Shown: positions 1-13,800 of the stretch, piece after piece | Numbering within the stretch: the stretch's first letter is position 1 | How the letters are laid out: each line of letters begins with the position of its first letter | NCBI GenBank assembly: GCA_026826555.1 | Contig: JAKSZT010054335.1 | Span: 5,296,815-5,360,814 of the forward strand | DNA from: Tolypeutes matacus | Lineage: Eukaryota; Chordata; Mammalia; Cingulata; Chlamyphoridae | Length of the DNA stretch: 64,000 nt | Direction: 5' to 3' | Notes under the pieces: generated by a model | Seen by the model: only the letters and a program-made list of their open reading frames with translations | Told to the model about the DNA's origin: nothing | Databases searched by the model: none | Made by a program: the position numbers and the translations under genes

Positions 1-1711
1 CTCCTTCCCGGGACCCTCCCAGCCCAAGAGGCACGGGAGCTGCCCAACTGAGGAAGGGGTGGGGGAGGCAGCGGGAAGCCCGTGGGAGGGGTCTCCTCCA
101 GGGGGCCCTGCTGGGGAGGCGGCGGGAAGGGCACTGGCTCTGGCGCGAAACACTCCTGTTGGGTGCTTGGCGCGGCGTCGCTGCAGCCCGGGCCTCGGGG
201 CAGAGCCGAGCCAGGAGGGCCGGCCGAGGGCCACTAACGCAGGAGTCCCACCTGGCCCGAGGCCGAGGGGACCTCGCGGGTTCCGCAGCAGGCTGGGCCG
301 TGCCTGCAAGTCTGCTTTGGGCACCGCAGTTCTCACTGGCATCTCCTGGCAGAGGGAGAACAAAGGCAGCGGCCCTTCGGACCGAGCCACGCGCAGGCCC
401 AGTGTCCGTGGCGGCCCGAGCACATTCCAGCAGGGAGTGGGACGCCCTCCCCCGGCAGGGCCGCAGGGGGCCGTGGGAGACGCTGGCACCGTCTGCCCTG
501 CGCGGGCTGCACTGCGGTTGCACCCCCGGAGAGCACAGCGCGGGGCGGGGGCCGGGCGAGCGCGGGCCACGGAGCCAAGCACCCTCGCTCGGGCCGAGAC
601 GGCTGTGAAGTGGCCAGGGGGTCGGGTGGGAAGGGGTGAGGGCTGCCGCCAGGCCGGGGCACCAGGGCTCTCAGACCCGACGGGCGGGGCTGTCGCTGCA
701 GCACGTGGCCGGGGAGGGCAAGACGGGCACAGCAGCAGGGACAGGAGATGGCCGCAGCAGGCCGGAGACGCAGGCCGGAGACGTCTCGGCAACGAGAAAG
801 GTGCACTTGTGTTTCACACGTTACGTGAGCTCCCAGGTGACAGCACTGCTCACGGGGCTTGTCCTCTAGCCTCGTGGTCGTGTGTCTGGAAGCAGGACAG
901 AGACGTGCCCTCCCGTCCACGGCACAGGTGTGGGAACCGGATGCAGCAGGGCCCTGGGCCTGCCTGGACCTGCCTGCCCCCCCCCCCCCCGGCAGCCCGT
1001 GGGGGTCCCGCGCCCCGGCTGGGTGGGGGCCGCTGTGGGCAGTGTCAGTGACCTTGCCTGGGGCCGCTCCCCGAGGGCGTGCCGCCGCCTCCCATATGGA
1101 AGGGGTTTGAGTAGGCTGACCTCGAGGCCCCCTCAACACCAGACTCGGCGAGTCTGTGCTCAGGAACCTCTGCCAGACACGCTGGAGAAAAATCTACATC
1201 CACGTGGTTGAAATCAACATTATCTTTTGGAAAAGGACGACGCTAAGCCTTCTGCAGGCAGAGGCAGAAGCCGTGGCGGCTGCGGGTCTTTCTCCAGAGA
1301 GGGTGGACTTGGGCTTAGGGGGGAGCAGGAGGCCAGGGCCCCTCGACAGGGCTGTCAGAGCCCCAGGCCAGCCTGATGACCCCAGGAGGCGGAGGCCGCG
1401 CCGTCCAGGAGGCGGGCTGCTGCTGTGCCTGAGGCCAGGAAGTTCTGTGGTGTGAGTGCAGCCTGCCCTTGGACGTGGGGCCTGTGTGTGCACGTGTGTG
1501 TGCACGTGTGTGCTGGGCTGCCGCCCTTACCAGCCAGCTACCCTGACCCAAAGGGACTCGGCCTCCACCAGCCTGTCCTGTCACGGGGCCTCGCGGGGCG
1601 GGAAGGGCTGCGAGCTGCAATGCGTCAGTCCACGTCGACCACTTAGCACAGTGCCTGGCACCGAGGTGGCTAAATGCGGACTCTGACTCTCTCTCTGCCC
1701 CTGCCCACCAG
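1..1711 (+). other. CCDC13: Intron of CCDC13 (5' part outside window)
   Basis: This is the GC- and CpG-rich end of the intron before the first visible CCDC13 exon. It holds a 14-C run near 977-990 and a TG-rich stretch at about 1479-1521. Long open frames cross it on both strands, but none shows family resemblance or exon-like boundaries. I see no RNA gene and no recognisable repeat. Confidence 0.6.
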
Positions 1712-1828
1712 CTGGAGGCCCCGGAGGTGAAGGCTCTGCAGGACAGGCTGGCGGCCACAAGCCTGAAGATGAGTGATCTCCGCAATCAGATCCAGACCAT
1801 GAAGCAGGAGCTCAAGGCGACCCAGAAG
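1712..1828 (+). CDS. CCDC13: CCDC13 coding exon 1 in window
   Basis: 117 nt, phase 0 at both ends, 39 residues starting [13 protein letters not shown]. The acceptor is CCCACCAG and the donor GTACTT. The heptad pattern is typical of coiled coil. Confidence 0.93.
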
Positions 1829-4800
1829 GTACTTGGGAGCCAAGATAGGGCTTGGGGAGAGCATGTCGGGACATAGCAGGTTCTGTTACGGAGCCGCGAG
1901 CCCTCGGCCCGTGAGTATCCGGCTGCTGGTGGGCTGGGGCTCCAGACCTGGTCTCCTCCCTGCCCCCAGCTCTGGGCACAGAGCCACTGGGGGGGCGGGT
2001 GGCTGGCTCTTGGGGTGCTTCCCCTGCTTCTGGACCTGAGAGGCAGTGCTGCCCGCCCAGGGAGAAGTCTTTAAACCTTTCCTGTGCGACCCACGTCCCG
2101 GTGGATCTCGGACCGCCTAAATAAGCTGCCTTGGACGTGGAAGCCTACCAAGACTTGCCTCCTGCCTCCGCTCTGTAACGTTCGAAGATGAATAGTTGTT
2201 TCCTAAAGGCCCCACTCAAAGAATATTCAGGCTTGGGACACAGACCCAGCCAGTTTGTTATTTATTTTTATTCACATAGTGAATTCTCTGGTGTTTGTCC
2301 TCCCTGCTGGAGTCGCTCAGACCAGCCAAGTTTTCCAAAACAGTGTTCTGTTGTGGAAACGAGCCCTGCAGACGTGGCACACTGGTTCAGGTCTCCACGA
2401 CAGGCTTCAGAGGGCCTGGTCCCCTCAAAGCCTTGAGGTGGGGCCTGGACGGGGCCTTCTGGGCGCACAGGAGCCCTGACTGACACCCCAGAGCTCGCTC
2501 GCCGGTGGCTTTTGATGGAGGGCGAGCCCCTGTGGCTGTGGACTCTCTGTAACCGTCCAGAATCTGGCTTCCAGGTGACAGGTGAATGGGCTGAGGAAGC
2601 AGGTCACGGCCAGCTCTGCGGTCCCCTCAGCCCCGAGGATGGCACGGGCGAGGGACCCCCGGGCTTTGTGGGCAGCCTCTGTGCTGTCTGAGCCCACCCA
2701 GGAGGAGCCGGGCGGCAGGCTTCCTGCTCCCGGGGACGGCTGCTCCGGGCGGTGGGCGCAGGCCCCTGGAGGAAGGCCCCGCCGAGGTGGGGGAGGCAGG
2801 GCGCGCCCCCGGCCTCACTCAAGGCCCCCCCGTACCTCAGGTCTTGGCCAGCGAGGTTGGGGAAGACGTGAACGTCCAGCAGCTCCTGTCCACCCCTGGA
2901 ACCTGGCGGGGCCGGGCGCAGCAAATCCTGGTTCTGCAGAGCAAGGTGAGTGAGCCAGTGGGCTTCTCCCGGCCCGGGGACCCCTGCCCTCCTGTGCCAG
3001 GGACCTAAGCACACGGCCGAGAAGGGGCTTCAGTGCCGCGGGGCGCGCTGCAGGCTGTGCAGGACCCTCACCCCGCCAGCCTGACCTCAGGGGCTCCGAG
3101 CACTCAGCCGACGCCAGCACTTTTCACTTATTTTACTCCAGACCTGTTTTTCCCTAGTTTGTGTAAACTTGTGAGACTGATGTCATTGCAGGCTTTTTCC
3201 AGTTTTGTCCAGATGCTCGTAGTCTTTAAAAGCTTTGATTACCCAGTAAAAGCTCGGCCTTGTCGTCCCCGTAGCGCTCTAACCATTTTGGGGCGTGACT
3301 GGGGCTGCGAGCAGGGGTTTCCTGCCCCAGCTCTGCTGCTCCCTGCTGTGGGACCTTGGGCAGGTTACTTAGCCTCTCTGGTTTCTCACCTGTGAATCGG
3401 GGATAAGAATACCTTCCTCACGTGACAACACGTGTAAGCACCTGGAAACGTGCCTGCCGAGGCCAGCACTCAGCAGGTCCGTCACTATCGCTCTTGCCAA
3501 GCCGCGTGATGGCTCCCAGCAACGCTCTCTGGCGCGTGCACGGAGTCGCCTTGCAGGGCCACACGGGGGCGCCGGCTGGCGCGCTCAGAGCCACGCGGCC
3601 GCCCTTTGCCAGCGGCGCTGGTGGGTTTTGCCTCCTGTCCTGAGCCGGGTTTACCCAGCTTTGCTCCATCATTCGGCTGTTTCCGCAGGGAAACCAGGGC
3701 CAGGTGTTATCCGACCCACCCCGTCGGGAAGGCCCCGCTCTGGGCTGGTGCCTGCGTGCCAGGCTCCGTGCCGAGGGCTCGCCCGCGCCAGCCTGGCCCT
3801 GAAGTCGCCCGTGGCGCCTGCTTAAAATACAGAGTCACAGGCCCTCCCCTGTGCGCGGGCGAGCTGATCTGCAGGGGGACCCACGGTCTGTCGTTTTAAG
3901 AAGTAACTTGGGGAATTCCCAGGCTCAGGCACCCTTGGGATACTGAAGCCTCGTAACACCCTCACACAGAGAAGCTGATGGCTTGAGCGTGGTCACACAG
4001 CGGCGAGGCGCTGAGCCAGGCGTGCCGCTCCCCAGGCCTGCCCTCCCACCGCGGTGGCTCCCAGGTGGCGGGAGCCCACCCAGGTGGGGCGGTCTGGCTG
4101 TTGGAGGGTCCCTCCTTGTACTGAGACTGCTCCCCCCTCCCCAGGTTCCTGGGGCCCCGTGTCTGCTTCTTGACCTTGAAGGTTCCCTCACCTAAGTCAA
4201 GCCTCTCTGGTGCTTCCCCTCCCCACCCCAGCCCCGCTCGGTCGGGGTTCCCAGGGCTGTGCAGAACCGCGGTCTGGCAGGCTTGGGGCCCCTGCTGAGG
4301 CACACACCACCCCCGCCGCAGGTCCGGGAGCTGGAGAAGCAGCTGGGACAGACCCGGAGCCGGTCTGCGGGAACAGGCGGTGATGAGCCGCTGCCTGTCC
4401 ATCTGGACCCGAGGAAGCTGTCTGCGCAGGAGAGAAACCTGCTGCGGCTGCGCAGCCTGGAAAGGGAGAAGCAGGAGGGCTGGGAGGTAATGCGTGCTGC
4501 GCGGAGGCCCGCTGGCCCGGCCCGGGTCGCCGGGTCGCCGGGTCCCACTGACCCGGCTCGAGCTGCCTGGCTGCGGCCTCCCCTGCAGCCCATTCCCTGG
4601 GGACTTGGTGGCCTTGAGTCCCATGCTTGGCTCATTTGGAGATGATGGCCCCGAGCCTTCCATTGTAAAGCGGAGAAGGAGAGGGTCTCGGGCCCAGAGC
4701 TGTGGTGGGTTTAGGTGGGGCTCAGAGCTGGCCAGGCTGGGAGGAGCGCTCGCCAGCGGCTCGGAGTGCCGGAAGCCTGCCTCGGCCAGTCTCGGGCATC

Positions 4801-7800
4801 CAGTCCCGGTCGCCGAGGTTTAGGCACAGAAGGAACCAGGGATGTGGGGCCTGGGTCTCTGCAGTCCCCTATTCCATGGTCCCCTGGCAGCCCCGGCTCG
4901 TACCCTCCACCCAGCCCCATGGACGGGGCCTCTCTCCCCAGGCGGCCCAGCCAAGCCCCAGCACTGAGTCCCGCTGGCCCAGCCCGGGGCATGTACCCAT
5001 CCCTGAGCCAGTCCCCAGGGCCCAGGCATGGGTGCTTTGACTGGCCAAGCTTCAGGTGCCTGCCCAGCCCCCCAGCACGGACTGAGGGTGGGCAGTGGGG
5101 GCTTCCTCAAGAAGCTGGACGAGGTGCTGGCAGGCCAGCAGGCCGGGGTCAGGGCCCTGGCCCTGGCCTTCCTCCCGGGAGGCCTTTCCTCACGTCCACG
5201 CCTCTCATTTGACCGCCACCCCAGCGCCTCCCCTTGGGTTCCCCTGGGCGAGGAGGGTCACGGTGAGGCTGGGGTGGGGGCGGGCACTAAAGGGATCTGG
5301 CCTTTGGTTAAGGCAGTGGAGAGCACCAGTGGGCTCTCGGTTGTGAGGCCCCGTTTGGACGTGGATTTTGGAAGGTGGCCTGGCCAGGAGAGTGGGGCCG
5401 GGTGGGAAGCAGAGGCAAGAACGCACTGAGGCCTGGACAAGGCCCGGCCCAACAGGAGGACGGCAGGGGAGCAGCAGGCGCCCGGGACGCGGCGGGGACC
5501 TGGCAGGGCGAGGAGCAGGCGGTGGGGGAGAAGGTTCCAGGAAGGCTGGGGAGCTGCATGCGGGGGCGTTGGGTGTGAGGTGCGCCCAGTTCCCCCCACG
5601 CAGAACAGACCACGCGGACCTGCTGAGCCTCCGCTGGCCCTCCCTGTGCGTGTCTCCCCACCAGGGCTGGCCCCCAAAAGAGCCCGCCTAGGGCTTGGGG
5701 GTTCTCATGCCTTAATAGTTTGCGTTTCTGTCACTTCATCGAGGATCTGAAAGCACTTTTCCAACACTAACTGCCCGGCAGAGCACAAGTCAGATTACGT
5801 CACTGCTGCCCCAAACTCTCCCGTGTCGTGGCCTTGGCTCGGCCCCCCGGGACCACGCCCTGACCTGCCCCCATGTTCCCCGCATCCCAGTCGCACAGGT
5901 TCTGCCCCAGGGCCTTGGCTCTCACCCTGGCGTCCTTCCCCCCCTTCCCTGCTGCACCCCAGGTCCTCCCTCCCCCACTCCTGGGCATTGCCACTCTTGG
6001 ACATTATAAAACGCCCCCTGCCATGGGCGGTCTCCCCATTAGCACATGGGTTCCCTGGGGACAGACTGTGTTTGGCTGTCTCAGGACCTGTGACAGTGTC
6101 AGGCCCATGGCAGGCTCTCGGGAAATGTTCGGACTGGAGGGGCGAAGGGAGGGATGGGTCAGAGACCCCCGAAAGGGCGTGCAGAGGTGAGTGCAGGTCT
6201 GTTGGCGACCAGAGCCAGGCACGGCCTGGGACGCGCGTGGAGGAAGTGGGAGAGCGGAGTGGCAGGCGGGCCTCCCTGGCTTCGGCAGGGTGAGGGACAC
6301 TGCGCTGGAACCCTCGACTTTGCGCCGTCGCTAGCGTGCGGCGTTTCCTCTTTCTCTAGCTCGGGGAGGGGTGGAGATGGCTGTGCTCTCTGGAGGACAC
6401 GCCCCAGTTGGTCGGTGGGCTTCCTCTCGGGTCCCGACCCCGATCCCAGGGGAGCAGGGGCAGCCGCCTGGAATTCCGAGCTCTGGGTGCTGAGGGAGGA
6501 GTGTGGCGTCACGTGCTGGGGCAGGAGGGAGGCGCAGGCCCGGGGACAGCGAGTCCTGGGCCGGGAGCCAGGGCGCCGGCCGCTGCCCCCTGCGCGGCCT
6601 TCGACAAGCCCCGTCCCTCTCGGGCCCCCCAGCCCCGCTGCCCTTCCCTGTGCTTTCTGATTTCAGAGACTGGCGGGTGAGCGGGACGCCCTCCAGAGAG
6701 AGCTTGAGGAGCTGAAAAGGAAGCTCGAGGGCGTGAAATCCCGGAACAAGGTGCTGTCAAGCGAAGTGAAGACCCTCCGGAGTCAGATGGGGACCCTGGC
6801 GGAGAAGGGCAGGCATGATGACGAGCTCATCGATGCCCTCATGGTACGGCCCAGCACTCAGCAGGGCACACCAGGGCCCCCAGAGCCTGCGTCCCCCCAG
6901 AAACCTGTGGCCAGCCCCCGGGGGAGCCCTCGCTCCCCCAGGTGCCCCCTAAACCTAGACGCGCCCTGCCTCCGCATGGGTCCCAACACCAAAGCCCTGC
7001 CCCAGGGCAGGAGCAGCTCAGAGAGGCCCCCCAAGGACAGGGGGCTGTGACGCAGCAGCGCCAGGCACAAGCCGCGGGGCCCAGACCCGAAGGAGGAAGG
7101 AGGGGACAGGATCACAGCCCGGGTTATTGGGCAGCAAGGAGTGGAAGGGACAACTAGAGGACAGACAAACGGCTGTGTGTGACGGCCTGGCCTCCCCTTC
7201 CGGGCACCTGGGGTGCAGGTCACGGCCTTGGATCCCCAACACAACCCCTGGGGTCCCACGTTGTAATGAAGACTCAGAGAGGCCGCCCCACGGGGTTCAA
7301 GGGGGTGTTTCTGGCCGTAAAGCACCCCTTAGCAGCAAGGGCTTGCCTCTCTGGGGGCCGAGATGGCCCAGGGCTCTGAGGTCTAACGTCCATGTGACGC
7401 TGCGAGGGCCCGAGCGGCAGTCGCGGCCCCTCGCTCTGTGCCCGGGCCAGCTGCGGCCCCTCTCTGAGCCCCAGCTCCCCCGTTTAAACACTAACGGCGG
7501 GGGGCCTGGTCCTGCTGAGGCTCTGCATGCCCACCGCTGTTTGTCGCCAAAGGTGGCTGGTGAGAGCTCAAGCCAGCCCCCGCCCTGCCCCACCAGCGCT
7601 CTGCCCTTGCCTCCGCCGGGCCTCAGTTTCCACAAGCCTGGGATGGGGACCCAGCCCCCGGCGTGGTGCCGCCCCGCTGGCCCTCAGGTGGAGGGGTGGG
7701 CCTCCGGGCTTCGGGTGAGGGTGCAGGTGCCTCCAGCGGGGGTCCCCCGGCAGGGCGGGCTCCGCGTTTCCTCCTGCGGAAATCTCCCCCGCCAGCTCAG

Positions 7801-10800
7801 CTGCCTGCTGTTGCCCCCGAGCGCCCCTCGCACGTCCCTCTCAGCCCCACTCAGGAGAAGAAAGTCGAGGGCAGGAGAAGGGCAGGCCCTCAGCCCCCTC
7901 GTTGAACTTGGGCCCCTTCCCCGCCCCGGACCCCTGAGGGCAGGCGAAGGAAGAGGCTCCTCCTGCTGGGGAGAGGCAGCCTGCTCGGGGCCTTCCCTGC
8001 CCGGGGTCTGCCACCGACGCCACCTGCCCTCCCCCCGGGCCCCCAGAACCAGCTGAAGCAGCTGCAGGAGATTCTGGGCAGCCTGAGCCTGCAGGAGGAG
8101 AAGACGCGCGCGGCCCAGCAGCGCCTGGGCCAGCAGCTCGACAGCGAGGCCCAGCGCGGCAGCAGCCTCGTGGCCCAGCTGCGGGCCATGGTGGCCGAGC
8201 GGGAGGCCAAGGTGCAGCAGCTGGAGGCGGAGATCGGGCAGCTCAGCGTGCAGGTGAGCGGGGGCTTGGCACGGCCCCCGGCATCCAGAAAACTCTTGGT
8301 TCCTTCTACTTTCCACCTGCCTTGGCTCAGGTGGCACCACAGCCTACCTGCCTCCACCTGCCCTCCCCCACCCGTTCTGCACACACCTTTCTTTCCTAAA
8401 ACACAAACTTGATTGTGTCCCTGCTGTGCTTCAAACCTGTCCGTGGCTCCCCGTCGCCCTCTGCCTCACCAAATCCCTAAGGATCCAGGCTCCTTCCAGC
8501 TCACCCCTCTCCCATCCCCAGCTGTGGCCCTCATCCTCACGATCCAAGATGATGGCTAGAGTTCCAGCCATTACATCACACTCCAGGCTTCAGGATGGCC
8601 GAAGGAAGGCCAGACTTCTTCATCCAGCTTCTAGGACACCACGTGACTAGCTCTTGCTGCCCCTTCCTGCATCTTCTCTCTGCCCTTGCCCCACTTTCTG
8701 GCCACGTGGATGCTCTCTTATCTCCTCGCCCCAGCCTGTGTGCGTGCCTGAAGCACACACCTGCCCCCCGACCCCCGGCTCTGCCTGGCCTTACCTAGCC
8801 ATGAGCGCCTCTGGGAGGCCCAAGGCCCGTTCTGTGCTCTCTGCCCCTTGTACTCTCTAGTGCCCTGGGCATCACGGGGTCACAGGCCAAGGTAGCTCAG
8901 GAGCACAGGGCCACGCTTGCCCAGCGAGTGAGCTCCTGATGATGTCGTCCCTCGGCAGGCGCCTCCAGGGCCCAGCTGGGGCCGCTGAGACGCCGCACTC
9001 TGGCCCTCTGTGGTGTGCTCGGCGGGCTGTGGGGGAGAGTCGGTGGCCTCCGGGGAGAAGGGTTCCCTGGCAGGCAGGCAGGGCCTCTGGCCACCGTGAG
9101 GCTGACCGGACCAACCAGGGCGGCCGCCGAGCAGCCTGCCCTTGGCTTCCGGGACCTGCAGGCTGGCTCGAGGCCTGGGAGCCCAGGGCCCCCCCTCGGG
9201 GTTGGCTGCCCCTCCTGGGTTGTCCTGCAGCTGCCCATCCCCAGAGGGGGCCAGTCGGGGGCTGCAGGATTGGCCTCAGTAGATAACGCCTTGGCGAGGG
9301 CCCGGGGGCAGAGTGTGCGGCAATGAGCACCCTTGTCCTGCTTCCATCGCAGGGAGCGGAGCCCGGAGGGGTACACGGGAGCACTCCAGCATCTGCACCT
9401 CACCCCTGTCCTGGCTCCAGGCACAAGGCAGCACTCGTCGGTGGGGGGGCCAGGCAACACCCGCCAGACGAGTAGGCACACGCTGGGGGCTGTTCAGGAC
9501 GGGTGGGCTCACGCCCCCTGTCCCCCCGCCTGCCGGGGCCCTCTAACGGTCCTTCGGCCAGGCCCCACCAGGCGTCCTGCGGAGGGAGGGCCCTGGGAAG
9601 CCGGCCTCCCCGCCGGCGGGCCCAGCGTCGTGCCTGGCGTCCATCCCCGCCTGGGTGGGCTGCCCGAGGAGATGGCCCCTCGGAGGCGTGGGCCCCGGGG
9701 CTGCCCCCGCTGTGGGCTGAGCGTCCCCTTGGGCACCTGGATGTAGAGCGGCCCCCGGGACTCCTCCCTGCGGGGCGTTCTTAGCTGGCGGTGCCAAGCA
9801 GGCGCCGCTGCCCAGCAGGCCGCACGGCGCTGCCCCAGAGGAGCCTCCTTCGTGGCTCCCGAGGGCCCTGAAAGGCAGTGGAGGCCCTGAGCGCCGGACC
9901 TGCGTCTCCCCGCAGCACCTCCGGAGTCGAGGAGCGGGCGAAGGGTCCAGCAGGCCGGAGGTGGACCCCGCCAGTGCCAAGTCCCCGGGGGAGCCGGGCC
10001 TGCCCAGGGGCCCGGGCTCGGCAGGCGATCACGCGGGCAGGCTGGCGTCTTCTCGGTAAGAAACCCGCGGCGCGGGGGCTGGGCCGAGAGCGTCGGCTAT
10101 GCAGGAGGAGCTGCCTCCCAGCGCCCCCGCCCCCGGGTCTCGGCCGTGCGTGGCCGTTGGCGGCGTCGACGTCTCTGGTTCTGTCTCCTTCCGAGCAAGC
10201 AGATGTGGACGCAGGGCCGGCCCGGCCGGCCGCCTGCCACGCTGACGGCCCCCTGCCTTTGCACAGCTCCGTGACCAGCCTGGGCCACACGCTCGTGGAG
10301 TCCGCTCCCACCAGGCCCTCCCTGCCCAGCCCGCACGCGGCCTCGCCCAGGTAGGGAGCTCGGGCCCGGCTCTCTCGCAGTCCTCCCCGTCCTAGGTTGC
10401 TCCTTGAAGGGAGGGGAAACCGAGGCCGGGCAAAATCCAGGGCCTCTCCCCAAGCTGCGTAGGAACAGGGGTTGTGGGGGGGGCACAGGCCTCAGGGCTC
10501 GAATCCTGGCCTTCTGACTCCCAGGCTAGTGGTCCTGCTGCCACCTGGGCTCTTCCAGGGCCTGGCTCCCGGCACCTTCCCTTGCCTTCTCCTGCCTGCC
10601 TGGGATCAGCCTCAAGTCACATGAGTTTCCCCTTAAAGCCACCAACACGGGCTCCTCTCTCTTTGCTGATAGAATCAGGCCTGGGGCTTAAATGGCCCTT
10701 TGTTCCTCCTGCCAGCTCAGGGACAAAGGCCCACTTTGTCCTGCCCTGAGCCCTGCCCACTGTCCGCTGCAGCCCTGAGGCGGGTCAGCTCGGGTTGCAG

Positions 10801-13800
10801 GCCCCTGTGGGCCGGTTGTCCCTTCTCTCTAGCAGCTCTCTCAAGGAGCGCGAAGCCAGCCCTGCTCCTCGCCACCCACCAGCCCGGGGCCCAGCGACAC
10901 CTGTGGGAAGTGGGCGCCTCTGACCACGCCCCAGGGAGAAAAAGGCAGCCAGGCTCTGCCCCTCTCAGCTTCCGATCATGAGTCACGTTCTCCAGTGGTG
11001 GAGGCAGAGGGATGGACAAGGCCCCTCAGGGACCCCCAGGCCGGTGTGGCCGTGGCCCTGGCACTCCAGAGCTGCCGGGCTGTGGGCTCTCGGGCCTCTT
11101 TCTGCCCCAGCCCACACTGGCCAGTGCGGGCCCTGCCCCCCGAGCTGCCGGTCCCCGTCAGTGACAGGACAGGCGTCCCGGGGTCCCAGGCAGCGCGTCT
11201 GCGGGGCTGCCACGGTTTGCGCTCAGTCCCTTCGGTGGTCCCAGAGGGGCTGCTGGAGGTTGGGCGGAATCAGTCCCTTCCTTCCTGTGCCCCTGCGCCA
11301 ACGCCCCCATCTGAGACTCGCAGAGGGGGCTTGCAGCACACGGGCGGGCCCCCAAGCCTCGGGGGACCTTGTTCAAATGCAGGTTCTGATTCGGCAGGCC
11401 TGGGATAAAGACTGGGACCCTGCATTTCCCTGGCTTCGCGGTGATGCCAGCGTCACTGATTCAGAGACCACGCTTTAAGTAGCGTGGCGGGGTCTCGCGG
11501 TCCTCAGAGCCCACCTCCACTGGCCCACTCAGTTCTCGGCTCCTTCCCGAGACCACAGGGCAGGGCAGCCTCAGGTCAAGGCCAGGAGCCCAGGGCTAGC
11601 GTGCCACAGCCCAGAGCTCGGCACCCTGCCCACCTCTGTGACCCCCTGTGCCCTGCCACGCTAGAGAAATGAGCCCAGGTCACCCAGGGTATTGCTGGGA
11701 AGGGCGGAGGGCAAAGCAGAGAGCAACCTGAAACTCACCCATGGGCTGTAGGGGCTTGGGGGGGCAGGTGGGGGGCTGGAGGCAGGCCCGGGGTGAGGGG
11801 GAGCAGTGATGGGCCCAGTGACGGGTCAGAGCTGGAGACAAAGGGCCAAGTCACAAAACCAGGACATCCAGCCTCCAGGAAATAGGACCAAGGCTGGGGG
11901 CCCAGCCAGGAGATGCGGGCAGGCTGGGGCAGGCTGGTGTGGGGCAGGGCGGCCGGGCCCCAGAGGCATCCCCAGGCCCCGGGAGCCAGCTTCCACAGCA
12001 GCCAGGCTAACTCCAGGCCCTCCTGGGGACTGGATAGCAGAGGTGCCCAAGCAGCTCTAGCCCTGGTAGGGTCTGGCTTTGGAGCCAGCTGAGCAAGGCC
12101 TGCTGGGCGTCGGCAGGGCCAGGGCCAGCGGGGTGCAGAGAAGGCAGGGGGTGAGGGCCCTCCCACCATCCCAGGGCCCCCTCAGATGACCTCTGCTCTC
12201 TGCCCCACCCCGGTCCCCAGATTCTCGGACTCCCCAGAGCAGAAGGGCTGGCAGACCCAGCTAACGGAGTTCAAGGCCCTCTGGCAGGCCGCCGAGGTGG
12301 AGCGCGACCGGCTCACCGAGTTTGTCGCCGTCCTGCAGAAACGGTAAAGCCTGTCACCCAGGGACGCTCTCCCATGGGCTTGCACGTGCTGAGGAGGGGG
12401 CAGCTTACACTGGGCAGCCCCCGAGGTCAGGGACCCCTCCCCGGAGAGCTCAGCTCCCCCCGTGCCTGTCCAGGCATTCCCAGCCATGGCCCACGTGCCC
12501 ACTGAGTACCCCACACCTTCGAGTTCCTGCCGTCACATCTGTGGTTTTCCTCAGGGACAGCCCTAACCTACGTAGACCTGTTTTAGTTTCCTCGGCTGCT
12601 CGGAGCAGATACCATGAGATGGTTCAGCTCGAACAATGGGAATTGATCAGCTTACAGTTTGAGGACAAGAAAATGTCCAAGGCATCGTCAAGGCGATGCT
12701 TTTTTCCCAAAGCCCGGCTGCCGGCGATCCTGGGCTCCTCTGCCACGTGGCAAGGCACGTGGCGGCATCTGCTGGGCTCTCCCTTCCCTTCCAGGTTTTG
12801 CTGCTTTCAGCTTCTTCCTTCCATGACTTACTTCCTCTCTCTCTCTCTCTCTCTGTCTCCCACCCCACCCGCCCCCGCCCCATAATAGTTCAGTTTATAA
12901 ATCCAGTTAGAGGATTAAGACCCATCCTGATTGGGGTGGGCCACGCCTTAGCTGAAGGAGCCTCATCATAAGGTCCTGCTTACCGTGCGTTCACACCCAC
13001 AGGAGCTTGTTTTCCTGGGGAACAGGCAGCTCCCGGGCACCACAGCACCCAAGCGGCCTGCCACACGGCAGGGGGACCTAAGGTGGGAGCCTGGGGGGAG
13101 GTTCTCTGCGGCAGATAAATCCGCCAAATCAGCCCAGCACGAACTAAAACCTGTGACGCGCTTGGCACTGTACGTGGCGCTGCTAGAGGGTTTGGTGGAA
13201 GAAGGCACGGGCTAGGTTTACGCCTGCAATTACCGAAAGCAAGAGGGCCGCGGCGCGAGGAGGGAGCTGAGCCTCCTCTGGGGACGGGGCAGGGGTGCCG
13301 GTGGCGGTGGGCCCGGCAGCCTTGCTCCTCAGAGCTGTTGGCAGACTTTGATTCAGAGTCACCACTGTTCCTTGCTCAAATGACCCTTCTGGCAAGAATA
13401 GTGGGTGCCCAGGCCAGCTCAAGGCCCGGCCACGCGGCCCCCTCCCCCCTGACATATGTGAAGGACACGCAGGCCGGCACGTGGCCCCACCACGTGGCCC
13501 CACCCTGACATATGTAAAGGACAGCACTGAGTTTCTGTCCTAACAGGCCTTACCATGTGCCAGTCAGGGCTCTTCGGTGGTGGAAAGCAGAAGCCACTCC
13601 TGGCTAAAATGAAGGGAAAGGGCATTTTTTGGAAGGTGCTGGGTGGCGGACGCCCGCGGCCCCAGCAGTGAGGGGGGCCCGCGCTCGCCTTTTCTGGTCC
13701 TGGTAGTGCGTGGCGAGTGCGAGTTTCAGGCTTACTCAGGTCTGCGAGAAAAGTAGCAGGAAGTCTCTCCTGTAATTGAGCTTTACCGGCTAGGACAAGC

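Noticed and set aside
59..1051. 330-codon plus-strand open frame at the left edge
   Set aside because: It is GC-rich DNA with overlapping frames on both strands, low-complexity Arg/Gly/Pro/Ala composition, no domain, and an intronic position in CCDC13.
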